A DNA stretch of 42,239 bases from Chara braunii (lineage: Eukaryota > Streptophyta > Charophyceae > Charales > Characeae): contig BFEA01000232.1 in assembly GCA_003427395.1 (NCBI GenBank), positions 597,486-639,724 on the forward strand, in the 5' to 3' direction. The position numbers were made by a program, and so were the translations under genes. The notes beneath the pieces are model-generated. The model saw only the letters and a program-made list of their open reading frames with translations. It was not told the origin of the DNA and did no database searches. How positions within the stretch are numbered: position 1 is the stretch's first letter; every line of letters begins with the position of its first letter. Positions 29,851 to 40,378 of the stretch are shown here, in pieces.

Positions 29851-30981
29851 GCCATATCTTTTGTGACCCCCTAGAAATCTGTGTTGTAATCTACCTCAAC
29901 GATATCCTTGTCTTATGTCCCACCTTCTGAGTCCCACCTTCAGCACCTCCACAAAGGTACTCTCCATCCTCCATGACCAAAAGTTCTACGCCGAGCTCAT
30001 CAAATGTACTTTTGCCGCCTCGAGTGTGCAATGCCTCAACCACATTGTTTCCGCTGAAGGTATTCGCATGGATCCCTCGAAGGTCACCGCCCTCGTCGAG
30101 TTCCCCCCACCCACCACCTTGCTACAACTTCATTCCTTCCTCGGTCCTACCAATTACTACCACCCCTTCATCCGTGGCTTTTTCGAAACTGCTTACCCAC
30201 TTCATGAACTCATTCGTGCAACCGAGCCCTTCGCATGGAACATAGGTCGCGAAACCGCCTTCGACCTCCTCAAACAGCTTATCACCACCACCCCGGTTCT
30301 TAAGATCGTTGACCGCTCATGTCACTTCAACGTCACCACCAACGCTTCGGACTTTGCCTTGGAGCCGTCCTATCCCAACAATGAGCTCAACGCATGGAGC
30401 GCCTGGAACTTCAACGTCTCCACCCACGTGACCTCCCTGACCCGCTCACCATCAAAGACTCCCCCACTCGCGCCAAACCTCCACCTGACGAGTACCCTAT
30501 TGCATTCGCGAGTCGGAAGCTCATCCTCGCCGAGATGAACTACCCCTCCAATGAGAAGGAACTTCTCGTCGTTATCGTTGCCCTCAAAGCCTGGCGCCCC
30601 TGCCTTAACGGCCAATACTTCACCATCCGCACTGACAATACCATCGTTTCTATCATCCTCACCAAGAAAGACATCACCCCTCGTCAAGCAGGCTGGTTGG
30701 ACTTTCTGGCGCAATTCACTTTCACCATTTGTCATACCCCCGACAAAACCAATCGTGTTGCTGACGCCCTTTCTCGCCGCCCTGACTACAAGCCTCCGGA
30801 GAAAGTCTTCACCGCCATGACTCACGCTGAACTCCCTCCTTCACTTCGATATTGTATCCATGGTTACTCGTCATGTCCGGACTTCTCCTTTGTCTATACC
30901 AAACTTCTTGACCTTGACACCATCCCCAACTATTCACTCCATGATAACCTCTTGTACATTGACACCAAAGGCGCTTGTTGA
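29820..30981 (+). pseudogene. Reverse transcriptase C-terminal half and RNase H of element C
   Basis: After the frame change the next frame reads ATFQSTMSHIF and then VVIYLNDILVL, where YLDD has become YLND, so one metal-binding Asp is lost. A second frame (from about 29960) gives DQKFYAELIKCTFAASSVQC, SAEGIRMDPSKVTALVEFPP and the RNase H start FNVTTNASDFALE. A further change near 30390 restores the frame YPIAFASRKLILAEMNYPSN, then TIRTDNTIVSIILTKKD and NRVADALSRRPDY. A TGA at 30979-30981 closes it before the integrase zinc region. Confidence 0.85.
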
Positions 30982-31644
30982 CTCTGTATCCCCGCTGTAC
31001 GTGGCCTCCGCACCCAGTTCTTGGCCGAGCACCACGACGCCAAGGCTGCTGGACATCTCGGCTTCCAGAAAACCTCCGACACCATCTCTCGTTACTTCTA
31101 CTGGCCCTTGCTCCTTGCCGACGTCAAAGCCTATATCCGCTCCTACCGTACTTGTCAAATAGTCAGCCCCTCAAACCAGGCGAGGCCTAGCAAGCTCCAA
31201 TCATTGCCCATACCCACCCACATGTGGCAGTCTCTCCATGGACTTCGTCTGCGGTCTCCCCAAGACCGACCATGGCCATGACTGCATCTATGTTGTTGTC
31301 TGCCGCCTCACCAAACACGCTCATTGCATCCCTTGCACTATGAACCGCGTCCACCCTGTCTTCCACGTAGAGTACTTGAAGGAATTCCATGAATCACCTC
31401 CTCAGTTCTTTGATCGCCCTTACCCTCGCCCCCCACCCATCATGCTCCCAACGGGACCAGAATTCCCCGTAGAATCAATCATTGGACGAAGAACGACTCA
31501 AGTCACCAACCACCCCAAGCGCATCACATAATACAAAGTCAAATGGACCGGATACCCTGACGACGAATCCTCAAACCCCTGCACAATCTAAAGAATGCCA
31601 TGAAACTTGTTCATGCCTATAACTGTGCCCACCCTGTAACATAG
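30982..31644 (+). pseudogene. Integrase remnant and chromodomain of element C, catalytic core deleted
   Basis: The zinc region reads EHHDAKAAGHLGFQKTSDTI and later SYRTCQIV, with Tyr where the first Cys is expected. After a frame change near 31230 the core begins SMDFVCGLPKTDHGHDCIYV (first catalytic Asp) and HCIPCT. It then passes directly into NRVHPVFHVEYLKEFHESPP, part of the integrase tail. The second Asp and the Glu of the D-D-35-E core are therefore missing. A chromodomain follows (VESIIGRRTTQVTN, TAA at 31529, YKVKWTGYPDDESS, and in another frame NLKNAMKLVHAYN) to a TAG at 31642-31644. A chromodomain can direct integration to marked chromatin. Confidence 0.8.
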
Positions 31645-32589
31645 CTTATTACTTGCCCTAGCTCATACATACATCGACCTGACCTGCATATACCTGTCGC
31701 CCTCCTCTACACACACCCCTCCCTAAGCCAAGCCAAACCCCTTTCCTTAACCCTGACCTCTCTCCGTCTGATCCGACCTTGACTCAGCCTAGTTCCTCCC
31801 ATCTGTCCTCTGCCACACTCTTAGTCTCTCTTGTCCAATTCCTGTGGCACTGCGTGACGCCGACGATAAAGGATCTAATGGCAAGCGTAGGAGGACGATG
31901 GCCTGCTGCAACACTGTTCGAGGAAATGACGCAGCTGGTTGGCCACCATGCTGTTGCATTGGCCGACATATGGACTCACAGACTTTCTGGAGCAGCACCC
32001 TTGAGATGGACATCAGCCTCAGTCAGCGACATGCACTTGCTACCGGATCAGACTTCCCCATCAGATTTGGACCTTGGACTCTTGCACTTCGCTTCCTTGA
32101 AGCTCGACTTTCAACCACTACGTGTTGCAGCCTGCTGAAGACCGGTTCTCTCATCAGCTCCCTGCTACCACCTACTTCAAGACCTGACCAAGACCTTTTG
32201 AAGACACTGCCGACCTGAGAGTTTTTTTGTTTACCTCTACTCCCTCAGAAACCTCAAGCCTGGAAAACAGTACACCAATTTCTCTTTTCCCCCATTCTTG
32301 ACAAACTATATCTTGTAGTTCATCAGTAGGACAACCCTGTTACCCAGACACCCATGCCCTCAGTGTCCAATTATGTAGTTCATCAGTGGTACAACCCTGT
32401 TCCTTACCATCATACCCTTGTTTCCACTACCCTATCAGTTAACCCACCTGTTAACCCACCCATTACCCGGACCCTGCTACGTGCATTACCACTCTCCCTT
32501 TCCTTCCTTTTCCCAGTGATCGGCCGCTTCCCATCCTTCACAGTTTTCAGTTTCAGACTTGGGTTTTTGGCAGTCGGGACGTTGTCTTC
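31645..32589 (+). other. 3' untranslated region of element C
   Basis: About 950 bases between the chromodomain end and the polypurine tract. Short ORFs only, none supported. A two-copy repeat lies near 32314-32403. Confidence 0.5.
32314..32403 (+). repeat. Two-copy repeat, 60-bp offset, in C 3' region
   Basis: TGTAGTTCATCAGTAGGACA and the following ACCCTGTT start at 32314. The same block with two changes starts at 32374. The rest of the 60-bp unit is not conserved. Confidence 0.7.
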
Positions 32590-32605
32590 GAGAGGGAAGG
32601 GATAG
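32590..32605 (+). other. Polypurine tract of element C
   Basis: GAGAGGGAAGGGATAG, purine except one T, directly before the 3' LTR start TGTTACAG. Confidence 0.75.
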
Positions 32606-32707
32606 TGTTACAGACCCGCCATGGCTCGATCCCTGGTCTGCGGGACTTAGCCCGCCCTTTTTCTTTTTCCTTTCGTTTTCCTCTTTTTTCTACTCCTTTC
32701 TTTTGTT
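32606..32707 (+). repeat. 3' LTR of element C, first part
   Basis: TGTTACAGACCCGCC onward matches the start of the 5' LTR at 8691 (shared CCCTGGTCTGCGGGACT and TTCTTTTTCCTTTCGTTTTC). It ends where element B begins and continues at 41386. Confidence 0.85.
32704..32707. other. Left target-site duplication of element B (TGTT)
   Basis: TGTT before the B LTR (TGCAATGAACC) equals the TGTT after the other LTR at 41386-41389. If the LTR is taken to start one base later the match extends to TGTTT. Confidence 0.6.
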
Positions 32708-33716
32708 TGCAATGAACCCAGATCGTAAAGACAGTCGTCAACAATGCAAGCCCAAATAAATGGTCATCGGCTGATGATTACTAGTAGTCAAAAATCGTAA
32801 CCAGATAGAATGAGGTGAGGTAAACATGCACAGACGAAGAGAGAGGAGGGAGAAGAGACGAAGGAGAGGAAGTACAATGCCCACTCTTGCTTCGGGCTCC
32901 CTCCTCTACTACCACCTCAATAATCAATAGTCTGGACGAGTATTCAAAGTATCCTCAATGTGCCACGTGGCACGTCTAATCAGTTCCACATCAGCATCTG
33001 GAGCAATGTCGACATGAAGACCACCAGGTATGTTTCCTCGAACTCTCCACAGTCTTGATCTCCTCTTGAAGTGACGACGAAACAGAACAGCATTGCCAAT
33101 TACGTAGTCCCAGCCATAGAACACGTGGCAGCAGCCAAGCCAATGATACACGTGGCAGCAACCACATCAGCGATAGCGCATGGCAGTTGCCACGTCAGCA
33201 TGCCAAGAAGAGAGGAGCAAGCCGGCCACCATGCCAGACGAGCAGCGCCTCGCCAAGTCGCAATGCTAGCGTCGCAGCGTCGAGCCAGCGTTGAAGTCAA
33301 CGCGTGAAGTCAGTCAGCATCAACGCAAGACAGAATGAGTGTCAAAGCCAGAAAGTCAGTTCTTATGTAGTGTTGACGCGAGACCCTGGATGTTGTATCC
33401 CTCGGCCGTCCAGATCTCGATGCGAATGAGGGCCCAGATTGGCCTGAAACCGAATTCCCTTTGGCCTGGATGCTGTTTGGGTACCTGCGCACAACAAGTG
33501 AGTGTATCCAACCAAGGCCTGGGTGCGGTACCTTTGACTTTACAGTTGACTTTGACTCTTGAATTTCTTGTGTGCAACGTTCGGTCACACAGCCACGCTC
33601 GACAGACTCAGGCCTGGGTGTGTCTTGATCACACAGCCCAGCGCAGACTTACTCAGGTCTGCGTGGCCTGGGGCTGAGTTCAGGGCCCCAGGCTACTTCT
33701 GAACAGGGTTATTACA
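32708..33716 (-). repeat. 3' LTR of element B
   Basis: TGCAATGAACCC to GGGTTATTACA, 1009 bp. Contains the 14-bp palindrome GTGCCACGTGGCAC (32960-32973), a CCACGTCA at 33190, and TTGACTTTGACT-like W-box motifs at about 33534-33560 in the U3 part. Confidence 0.85.
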
Positions 33717-33729
33717 TTCCTGCCGGCCC
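33717..33729 (-). other. Polypurine tract of element B
   Basis: Minus strand GGGCCGGCAGGAA directly before the LTR start TGTAATAACCC. It is conserved with element A. Confidence 0.55.
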
Positions 33730-33755
33730 ATTTTCGAGTTCCACCGCAAAAATAT

Positions 33756-35240
33756 TTAAGACTTTAACCCTCGTTCATAAGCAGCGACAATATGAGGAGC
33801 AGTTTCAAGTAGTTCTCGTTTACTAAACCATCTGTCCTCAGACGGTGCTTGAGTTTTAAAACGTACCTTGAACTGCTTCTGAGGTCGTCCACGTCCTCCC
33901 GTAGAGAAGTAACCATGCTCTATGATCCTCTCAACCTCGTATCTGCCATCCATGTCTGGTGGAATCATAGAGGGTCTGTGTGGAAACTCATTTCCTTCTA
34001 CGTAAGGCAACAATTTGGACGCATGAAAGACAAAATATGTTTTGAGATGAGGGGGAATATCATTTCGATAAGACGGTCCCTTTGCATCTCCAATTACCTT
34101 GAGAACTTCCCAGGGTCCAAAATAGACAGGTAGCAAGTTATGGGACACATCTTCTTCTACTGAAAACTCTTTAGATTTTACCCAAACCAAATCACCCTCT
34201 TTGAATGTAGATGGTCGACGGTGCCTGTTGGCTTGTTCAATCATCCGTAGTTGAGCTTTCCTAAGATTATCTTTAACTTTCTGAATGTCCTTCTGAAACA
34301 AGATTGCATGCTCTCGGGTCCCTGGGGGCAACCTAAGAAACTGGTCCCGGTTTAGTACATCAATGGGACGTTTCGGCTTCCACCCTTTGTGTAGTGCATT
34401 CGAGGTTAGTCCCGTGGAAGTGTGAATACTATTGTTATATGCACTCGCAATTTTGGGTAAGTTATCGTCCCAATCAATCTGATCGGGTCGAATATACATA
34501 CGCAAAAGTTGTTGGCACAGACGGTTCATCTGTTCAGTCTGGCCATTCGTTTTGGGATGCCTCCCTGACGAGATGGTCAGCCGTGTACCATAAGCTTCCA
34601 TCAGTTTTTGCCATGGCAGATAGGTGAACTTGACATCTCGATCAGATACAATTGTTTTAGGGAACCCATACTCAGTGACCCATCGCATCTGAAATTTCTG
34701 AATGACAAGTTCAGTACGCGCTTCTGCTGGTAAGGGAACAAACATAGCGTATTTAGAGAAACGATCCACAATTACCATCACTTGACGATTACCATTGCGA
34801 CTTTTAACCAGACGCATGAAGTCAATTGAGATGGACTCACGTGGTTCGCTTGGTATAAGTAATGGCTTGAGAAGTCCAAGGGGATTCTCATGCGACGGCT
34901 TGTTTCTCTGACACACTAAACAGGTACGAACATATGTTAGTACATCTTCTTTAAGTTCCTTCCATTCGAAACGTTCTCTGACTTCAACATATGTTTTCTT
35001 GAAACCAAAATGACCCTCAGAATCGTGACATTCCCTAATCAACAGACTTTTAATCTCTTCCTTATGAGGAATACACAGTCTTTGTTCGGTTTGGTCAATC
35101 AAGAACAACAATCCACCAGTTAGTCTATAGTTGGGTAGTTGGGACGGATCTCGTACAAGGATATCCATGATTGGTTTCCAGATAGGATCAGTAGCATATC
35201 CTTGGCGAATCTGGTCTTTCAGATCATTCCCAACATCCAA
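33756..35240 (-). CDS. Integrase of element B, intact 494-codon ORF
   Basis: The zinc region is complete: H72 and H77 in ECHDSEGHFGF, C107 and C110 in RTCLVCQRNK. Catalytic triad: D140 in SISIDFM, D200 in SDRDVKF and E236 in NGQTEQMNR, with 35 residues between the last two. The tail has EGDLVWVKSKEFSVEEDVSH and FGPWEVLKVIGDAKGPSYRN (GPY/F-like). The chromodomain-like end (EVERIIEHGYFSTGGRGRPQ, APSEDRWFSKRELLETAPHI) runs to the stop at 33756. It would cut and join element DNA to the host chromosome. This is the best-preserved enzyme in the window, but the polyprotein upstream is broken. The first codon is the start of the open frame, not a true start. Confidence 0.9.
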   Translation of the reverse strand: MDVGNDLKDQIRQGYATDPIWKPIMDILVRDPSQLPNYRLTGGLLFLIDQTEQRLCIPHKEEIKSLLIRECHDSEGHFGFKKTYVEVRERFEWKELKEDVLTYVRTCLVCQRNKPSHENPLGLLKPLLIPSEPRESISIDFMRLVKSRNGNRQVMVIVDRFSKYAMFVPLPAEARTELVIQKFQMRWVTEYGFPKTIVSDRDVKFTYLPWQKLMEAYGTRLTISSGRHPKTNGQTEQMNRLCQQLLRMYIRPDQIDWDDNLPKIASAYNNSIHTSTGLTSNALHKGWKPKRPIDVLNRDQFLRLPPGTREHAILFQKDIQKVKDNLRKAQLRMIEQANRHRRPSTFKEGDLVWVKSKEFSVEEDVSHNLLPVYFGPWEVLKVIGDAKGPSYRNDIPPHLKTYFVFHASKLLPYVEGNEFPHRPSMIPPDMDGRYEVERIIEHGYFSTGGRGRPQKQFKVRFKTQAPSEDRWFSKRELLETAPHIVAAYERGLKS

Positions 35241-36433
35241 GTAAGAGACAATTGCACCAAAGAATCACTCCGTCTGAACAATGCATATGCAACCACATTA
35301 GACTTACCTTTGATCGTTTTCAATTCAAAATCAAAGGTATCAATAAACGCAGACCATCGTACCAGCTTGTCAGAGAGCCTAGGCTGTGTCTTTATCCACT
35401 TCAGAGTAGAGTGATCTGAGTACACAGTAAAGTGCCTCCCTAATAAGTAGTGCTTTCACGTGTTTAGTGCATAGACCAAGGCATACAACTCCCTTTCATA
35501 GGTGGAGTTGGCAACCTTTTCCGACAGCAATCGTGCAGACATAAAACTTTATGGGCCTGTAGCCCTTGCCGTCATCGTGCTGGATAACAACGCCAATCCG
35601 ATACTGACTTGCATCAGTGGTGACAATGAAAGGCAAAGACGGGTCAGCAATCTTAAGGACCGGGTAGTGAGTCAGGGCATACTTCAGTTTCCGAAAGGAA
35701 GACTCACAATCCTTATCCCATAACCAAATAGTTTCTTTCTTTAACAATCTTGGCATTAGTGCAGTGATCAGTGAGAAGTTTTTAACAAACTTCCTATAAT
35801 AACTAGCTAGACCAAGGAAATATCGTGGTTCAATAATAGACTTAGGTTGTGGCCAATCTCTAATTGCTGATACCTTTTTCTCTTCCGGCCTTAGTCCTTC
35901 TTCGTTTACTATGTGTCCTAGGTATAACACTTCTGACTTAGCAAACTCAGACTTCTTTGGGTTAATCTTGAAGTTGCCCTCACGCAACTTTTCTAGCACC
36001 AGACGAAGGTGCTTCTCATGATCTTCATGTGTCTTACTGTACACTAGAATCATCGAGATAGACAATGACAAACTTATCCAGCCATTGACGAAATAAGTCA
36101 TTCATTGACCTCTGAAAAGTGGCAAGGGCATTCGTTAATCCGAAGGGCATTACCACAAACTCGTCGTAGTGGCCATACCTGGTCCGGAAAGCGGTCTTAT
36201 GCTGATCGGAGGGTTCCACCTCGATCTGGTGATACCCAGATTTCAAGTCGATCTTGCTAAAGTATTTGGAACCCTGTAATTGGTCAAGTAAGTCGTCAAT
36301 TTGTGGAAGAGATTCGACATTCTTAACAGTGACAGCATTCAACCCTCTATAATCACTACAGAGACGCAACTCACCTTCCTTTTTGGGCACAAATAGGACA
36401 GGGGCACCATAAGGAGAAGAGCTAAGGCGAATT
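35219..36433 (-). pseudogene. Reverse transcriptase and RNase H of element B
   Basis: RT from about 36433: [59 protein letters not shown] and VIVYLDD. The frame is lost right after YLDD by an apparent two-base deletion near 36050 and continues as [34 protein letters not shown] and RNase H FIVTTDASQYRIG. Another frame change near 35560 precedes ELYALVYALNT, and YSDHSTLKWIKTQPRLSD lies in the 35425 frame. That frame stops at 35219, overlapping the integrase ORF. Catalytic Asp codons themselves are kept. Confidence 0.85.
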
Positions 36434-37278
36434 CATCCTTTCTTTGTTAAATCTTGTAGTTGTTTTCTCAGTTCCTCAAGTTCCCTAGCAGACATTCGGT
36501 AGGTAGGGCCCTTGGGAATCTTACTGCCAGGAATAATTTCAATGGTGTGCTTTATAGCACGCGCAGTTATTCCTGTTGGTTTGGTAAATAAGTCTTTATA
36601 CTCGTTTAAGAGTTTTTCAGTCGAGGAAGGATAGGAATAAGAAGACTTTCCTGCTCTTTTTACTAAAACCAACATTACTTCCTGTTCCAACTTCTTCTTT
36701 GAAACCATTGAACGAAAGGTTGGATAACTCATACAACAAGAAGACAGACTAGAGTCAGAGTGAGACTTATGAAACAATTTGATTGGTTTCAATTCAGATT
36801 GTGTGTCTCGCAATTGCACAACCTTCTCTTTGAACTTAATATCTGGGTTTGCTTCCTCGTGCCAATCCATTCCCAGGATCAAGTCAAACGGTAGGTTCTT
36901 TTCGATCAGGAAGGATACCTCATGCAAAATCTTCTTACCTTCCCATGCAACATACTGCGAGACAGTGATCGTGCTTTTGTCAGCCAAAACAGACGTGATA
37001 GGTTTAGACAGTTTTTTCACCTTCATTCCAAGATGCAATTTGCGGATTGCTCTCTCGGATATGTAGGATCGCGTGGATCTTGAGTCCAACAGTGCACCTA
37101 CACGTGTACGTGCAATCTTTACATCTGCGAGTAGTAGGTCACCCTTAGACTTAGATTTCTTAGCCCACGAGCTTCGTAGTGCCAACAATTTGTTACCAAG
37201 CTCGTCAAGGGAGTTGTCCAGAGAGAGGACATAAGACAGGTTCAGGGTGTTCCAGACGATGGGCCGAAAAAGAACCAT
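36433..37278 (-). pseudogene. Protease and Gag-Pol linker of element B
   Basis: Open frame of 281 codons. The linker LDNSLDELGNKLLALRSSWA is followed by protease with ALLDSRSTRSYISERAIRK. The usual D-S/T-G triad appears as D-S-R, a changed third position. The fold continues ITSVLADKSTITVSQYVAWE and LPFDLILGMDWHEEANPDIK, then the linker to RT (AIKHTIEIIPGSKIPKGPTY). It stops at 36433, just before RT coding. In element A the first part of this linker is fused to the integrase tail. Confidence 0.8.
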
Positions 37279-37360
37279 CCTCTGCCATGCGAGTCAAAGG
37301 GTCAGAAGGGTTAGTGGTGCCTTACCTTCATCTTGGTCCAAACCCTTAGACTCAATAAAA

Positions 37361-39097
37361 CTAGATGTTACTCCTACTGCGGCTCGCTTTTGGGTTACGG
37401 ATGAGTGGGCACCATGCAATCACATGCCCTGCGATCCGACACTTCAAACACTGTGCATTATCCATTATTTCCTGCCACGTTTCCTGTGACAGGCCCATCT
37501 TTTCCCAAGGCTTCCGAGTTGCAATTCCGGGATGCTCTGGGAATGAGCGTGGCTTCTTCTTCTTGACTGGCGATCGTGGTCCTCCCCTGTTGACCACGGC
37601 AGCAGTGACTTCCCCCTTCCCGGAATCACTACTGCTCACCACACCCTCGGCCTCCAATGGCTACTTCTCCACGGTATCGTCATCAAAGATGATAAGGTTG
37701 TGGTCCTGGCGCTTTTGGCGCCAAAGTATCCGCTTACCTGTACCTCCACCACCACCATATTTCACAACAGACGCATAAGAATTCTTAACCTGAGAAGTCA
37801 TTTGCTCTCGTTGGAGAGCCAGATTCGGAAACTGTTTATAATTATACTTACCTGATTTGGACTCTGCCACGAGTTGTCCACGGATGGGCTCGGGTAGAGC
37901 ACGGGAATAGATGTACAAGACTTGGTTGTCTTGCAGGTTCAATCCCGGAACCTGCAGCAACCGATCAACTTCCCGAGACAACGATTCCACATAGGTCCAA
38001 TGTTTCTGACCAATTGTGGTGAGCTGGTCAAAGGCCTTGTCGGTCGTCGTTTTGTCCAAAAACCGTTCCTTGATCTTACCAAGGAACTGCTTGGAGTTCA
38101 AGGTTCCAGCCCACTCCCCAATGTCATCGAATCCTGCCGCATTCGCTTCGGCCAACACCCATTCCTTAGCGTCCCCCCCGAGACAAGAAGTAGAGAAAGC
38201 AATTTGGGAATCGAGTTCAACAGGGGCCGTACTACAATATGTCTGAATCTGAGAAATCCACAACAACAAGTTCTCATCTTTCTTGTTGTAGAATGTGAAA
38301 GGCAATTTCATTTTCACCTTCTCCTTTCTCTTGGGTTTCTCCGATTGTGTGGTGTGGTCCTTTGTTCCGCTTGGAGACTTCGGCGGACTCAAAGGTTCTC
38401 CTTTCTTCTCTACCTGTTTCCTTTCTGTCTTCTCTGTTTCTACTTTGAGAGACTTCTTTGCGTCTCCCATCAATTTCTTCGGCTTCTCTTCCGTTCCGGT
38501 TTCGCTTTCCCTCGTCACATGTTGTTTTCCTTTGACCAGGTTCGAGATTGTTTCTAATCCCGCGCCCATATCATCAATTTGTGCATTAGTCTGGTCAATT
38601 TTCATCTCCATGTGAGCGAGGTAAGTCACAAGTTGAGCCAAAGAGATTGCCTGTTCTTCCCCTTCAGTGTGAATGACAGTTTGTCTAATTTCTTCCACTT
38701 TTTGTTCTTGCTGTACATTTCTTTCTTTACGTCTTCTCATTTCCTGTTTCCTCTTCTTTTCTTTCTCAAGTGCTTCTTCCNATTGTCTGATGTTCTCATC
38801 CACGGTTTCTTCAGTCACATCAACTTTTTTCTCTTCCTTCTGTTCTGAGATCTTTGCAAGTTGTTCCACAATAATCTTGTCAAGTGTCTGACGACACTTG
38901 ATNAGTTCATTCTGAACTTTCAAGACGTCGGTGCCAGTCTCAACTGATTCGATAGCAGCATGAATTGCTTTCAAATCAAACTGGGCACGGACATGTGCCT
39001 CTACTTCAGCACCAGCGTCATGGAGTTCAACGGCCAATCAAGACTCTTTTTCGCTCTTCAACTTGCTGTCTGGTTCGGGGGTCAGAAGTCCCCTCAT
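37361..39097 (-). pseudogene. Gag of element B
   Basis: ATG at 39097 (MRGLLTPEPDSKLKSEKES) with an in-frame TGA at 39038-39040 and a TAG at 37661-37663; otherwise one frame to a stop at 37361, about 578 codons. The N-terminal half is coiled-coil-like and charged (EALEKEKKRKQEMRRRKERN), followed by a Lys/Glu/Pro region. The capsid core has NLLLWISQIQTYCSTAPVEL, LTTIGQKHWTYVESLSREVD and NQVLYIYSRALPEPIRGQL. Near the end lies a CX2CX4HX4C knuckle, CLKCRIAGHVIAWC. Two N bases (38781, 38903) lie inside. Close relative of A Gag. Confidence 0.85.
37388..37394 (-). promoter_or_regulatory. Candidate -1 frameshift site CCCAAAA at the B gag end
   Basis: Same heptamer and same codon phase (AAC CCA AAA GCG) as in A, 8 codons after the zinc knuckle. 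In B the -1 frame meets a TAG four codons on, apparently because one base present in A is missing, so this copy could not use it. Confidence 0.45.
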
Positions 39098-40363
39098 CAA
39101 TAGCAAAGGTGAGTGAGACTGGGAAGAAAAAGAAAAGAATGAAACGAGTGAAGAACCGACAATTTCAAACAATTCCAGAAATGAGACATTGTGATGTGCG
39201 TCTGCCACACAATAAATACTTAAATAACAATAATAAATTCCACGGCCGCACTGATCTACAACAACAAGATTTCTAATCACTGAAGGAAAAAGAATCAGGT
39301 ACAATTATTTCTATTTCTAACTATTGCTGTTCTTTGTCTGCCTGCATGATGACGTCCTAAACAAGAGTGTACAGGTACCGCATCAGGCCCGTGTGATCAG
39401 ACACAACACACAAGTAAGTACTCAAACACCACACACAACAACAACAGGTAAGTATGCCAACAACAATCGCAAACAGTTTGTCAGCAACCTTCGTCAGTCT
39501 GTTGTGTCTTCTTGATGTCAGTGCGATCACGCACTCTCCCTGACAGCTGGCACTACAGCTGTGTAATTAGTCCAGTCAGCTGTACCGCCGTCGTCTTTAG
39601 AGTGCACCTCTTACTTGGAAGTATCCTACCTGCTACGTGTCATCCCGGGAGTGCCAACATAGCAATGTTGCCACGTCAGCACTCTGTATCACAGTGTCCA
39701 GTCTATCAATAATTGGATGCCACGTCAGCAAATGTGTAGTCTGATCCTCACCACATGCCACTTCCGCGCGTCACGTTGAGATGCCGTCGCCGTCTATCCA
39801 GTCAGGTCATGCCACGTCAGCCAAAGGGTTTGTTGCCATGTCAGCAGGTAGTCACCACCTCATAAGACAGGTGTGATGACTCTTTCCAGCTACGTCAGCA
39901 ATCAGTCTTGTTCCCCATAGCCACGTTAGCATCTGCAGTAGACCCTGTCGCGTGTCAGTAGCACAAGAACTGCCACATCAGCAATCAACAGGGTCTTCAG
40001 ACACAACACTATATGTGCCACGTCAGCATGGGATTGCGATGCCACGTCACTATCGCGATCCTGGCTGGCGTGCGGTATCCCTTGTCGCGATCCGTACTGC
40101 CACATCAGCAGCCTGGTAGGGATGTCTTCTCGCCAGCGGAGTCTGTACCCCGTCAGCTGCTCCGATCATGTCTTCTCGCCAGTGAATCTGTACTTCATCA
40201 GCGAACCCCGGCAATGTCTTCTTGCCAATGAGGTATGTGCCACGTCAACACCCCTAGCGTGTATCTTGCCACGTCATCACCTACTCAACCTTTGTGTGTG
40301 CCCCACTTACCTGCGCGCCACCTGGCGCGTACTCAATATACAAATGTCGTCGTCAGGAGAACT
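39098..40363 (-). other. Leader of element B with CCACGTCA array
   Basis: About 1.27 kb without a gene. CCACGTCA occurs at 39671, 39720, 39812, 40018, 40042, 40240 and 40269, with near-variants such as CCACATCA (39973, 40099), CCACGTTA (39921) and CCATGTCA (39836). Most are followed by GCA. Confidence 0.7.
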
Positions 40364-40375
40364 GCTTAGATACCA
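40364..40375 (-). other. Primer-binding site of element B
   Basis: Minus strand TGGTATCTAAGC, matching the initiator-Met tRNA complement at 10 of 12 bases, three bases from the LTR end. Confidence 0.7.
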
Positions 40376-40378
40376 AAT

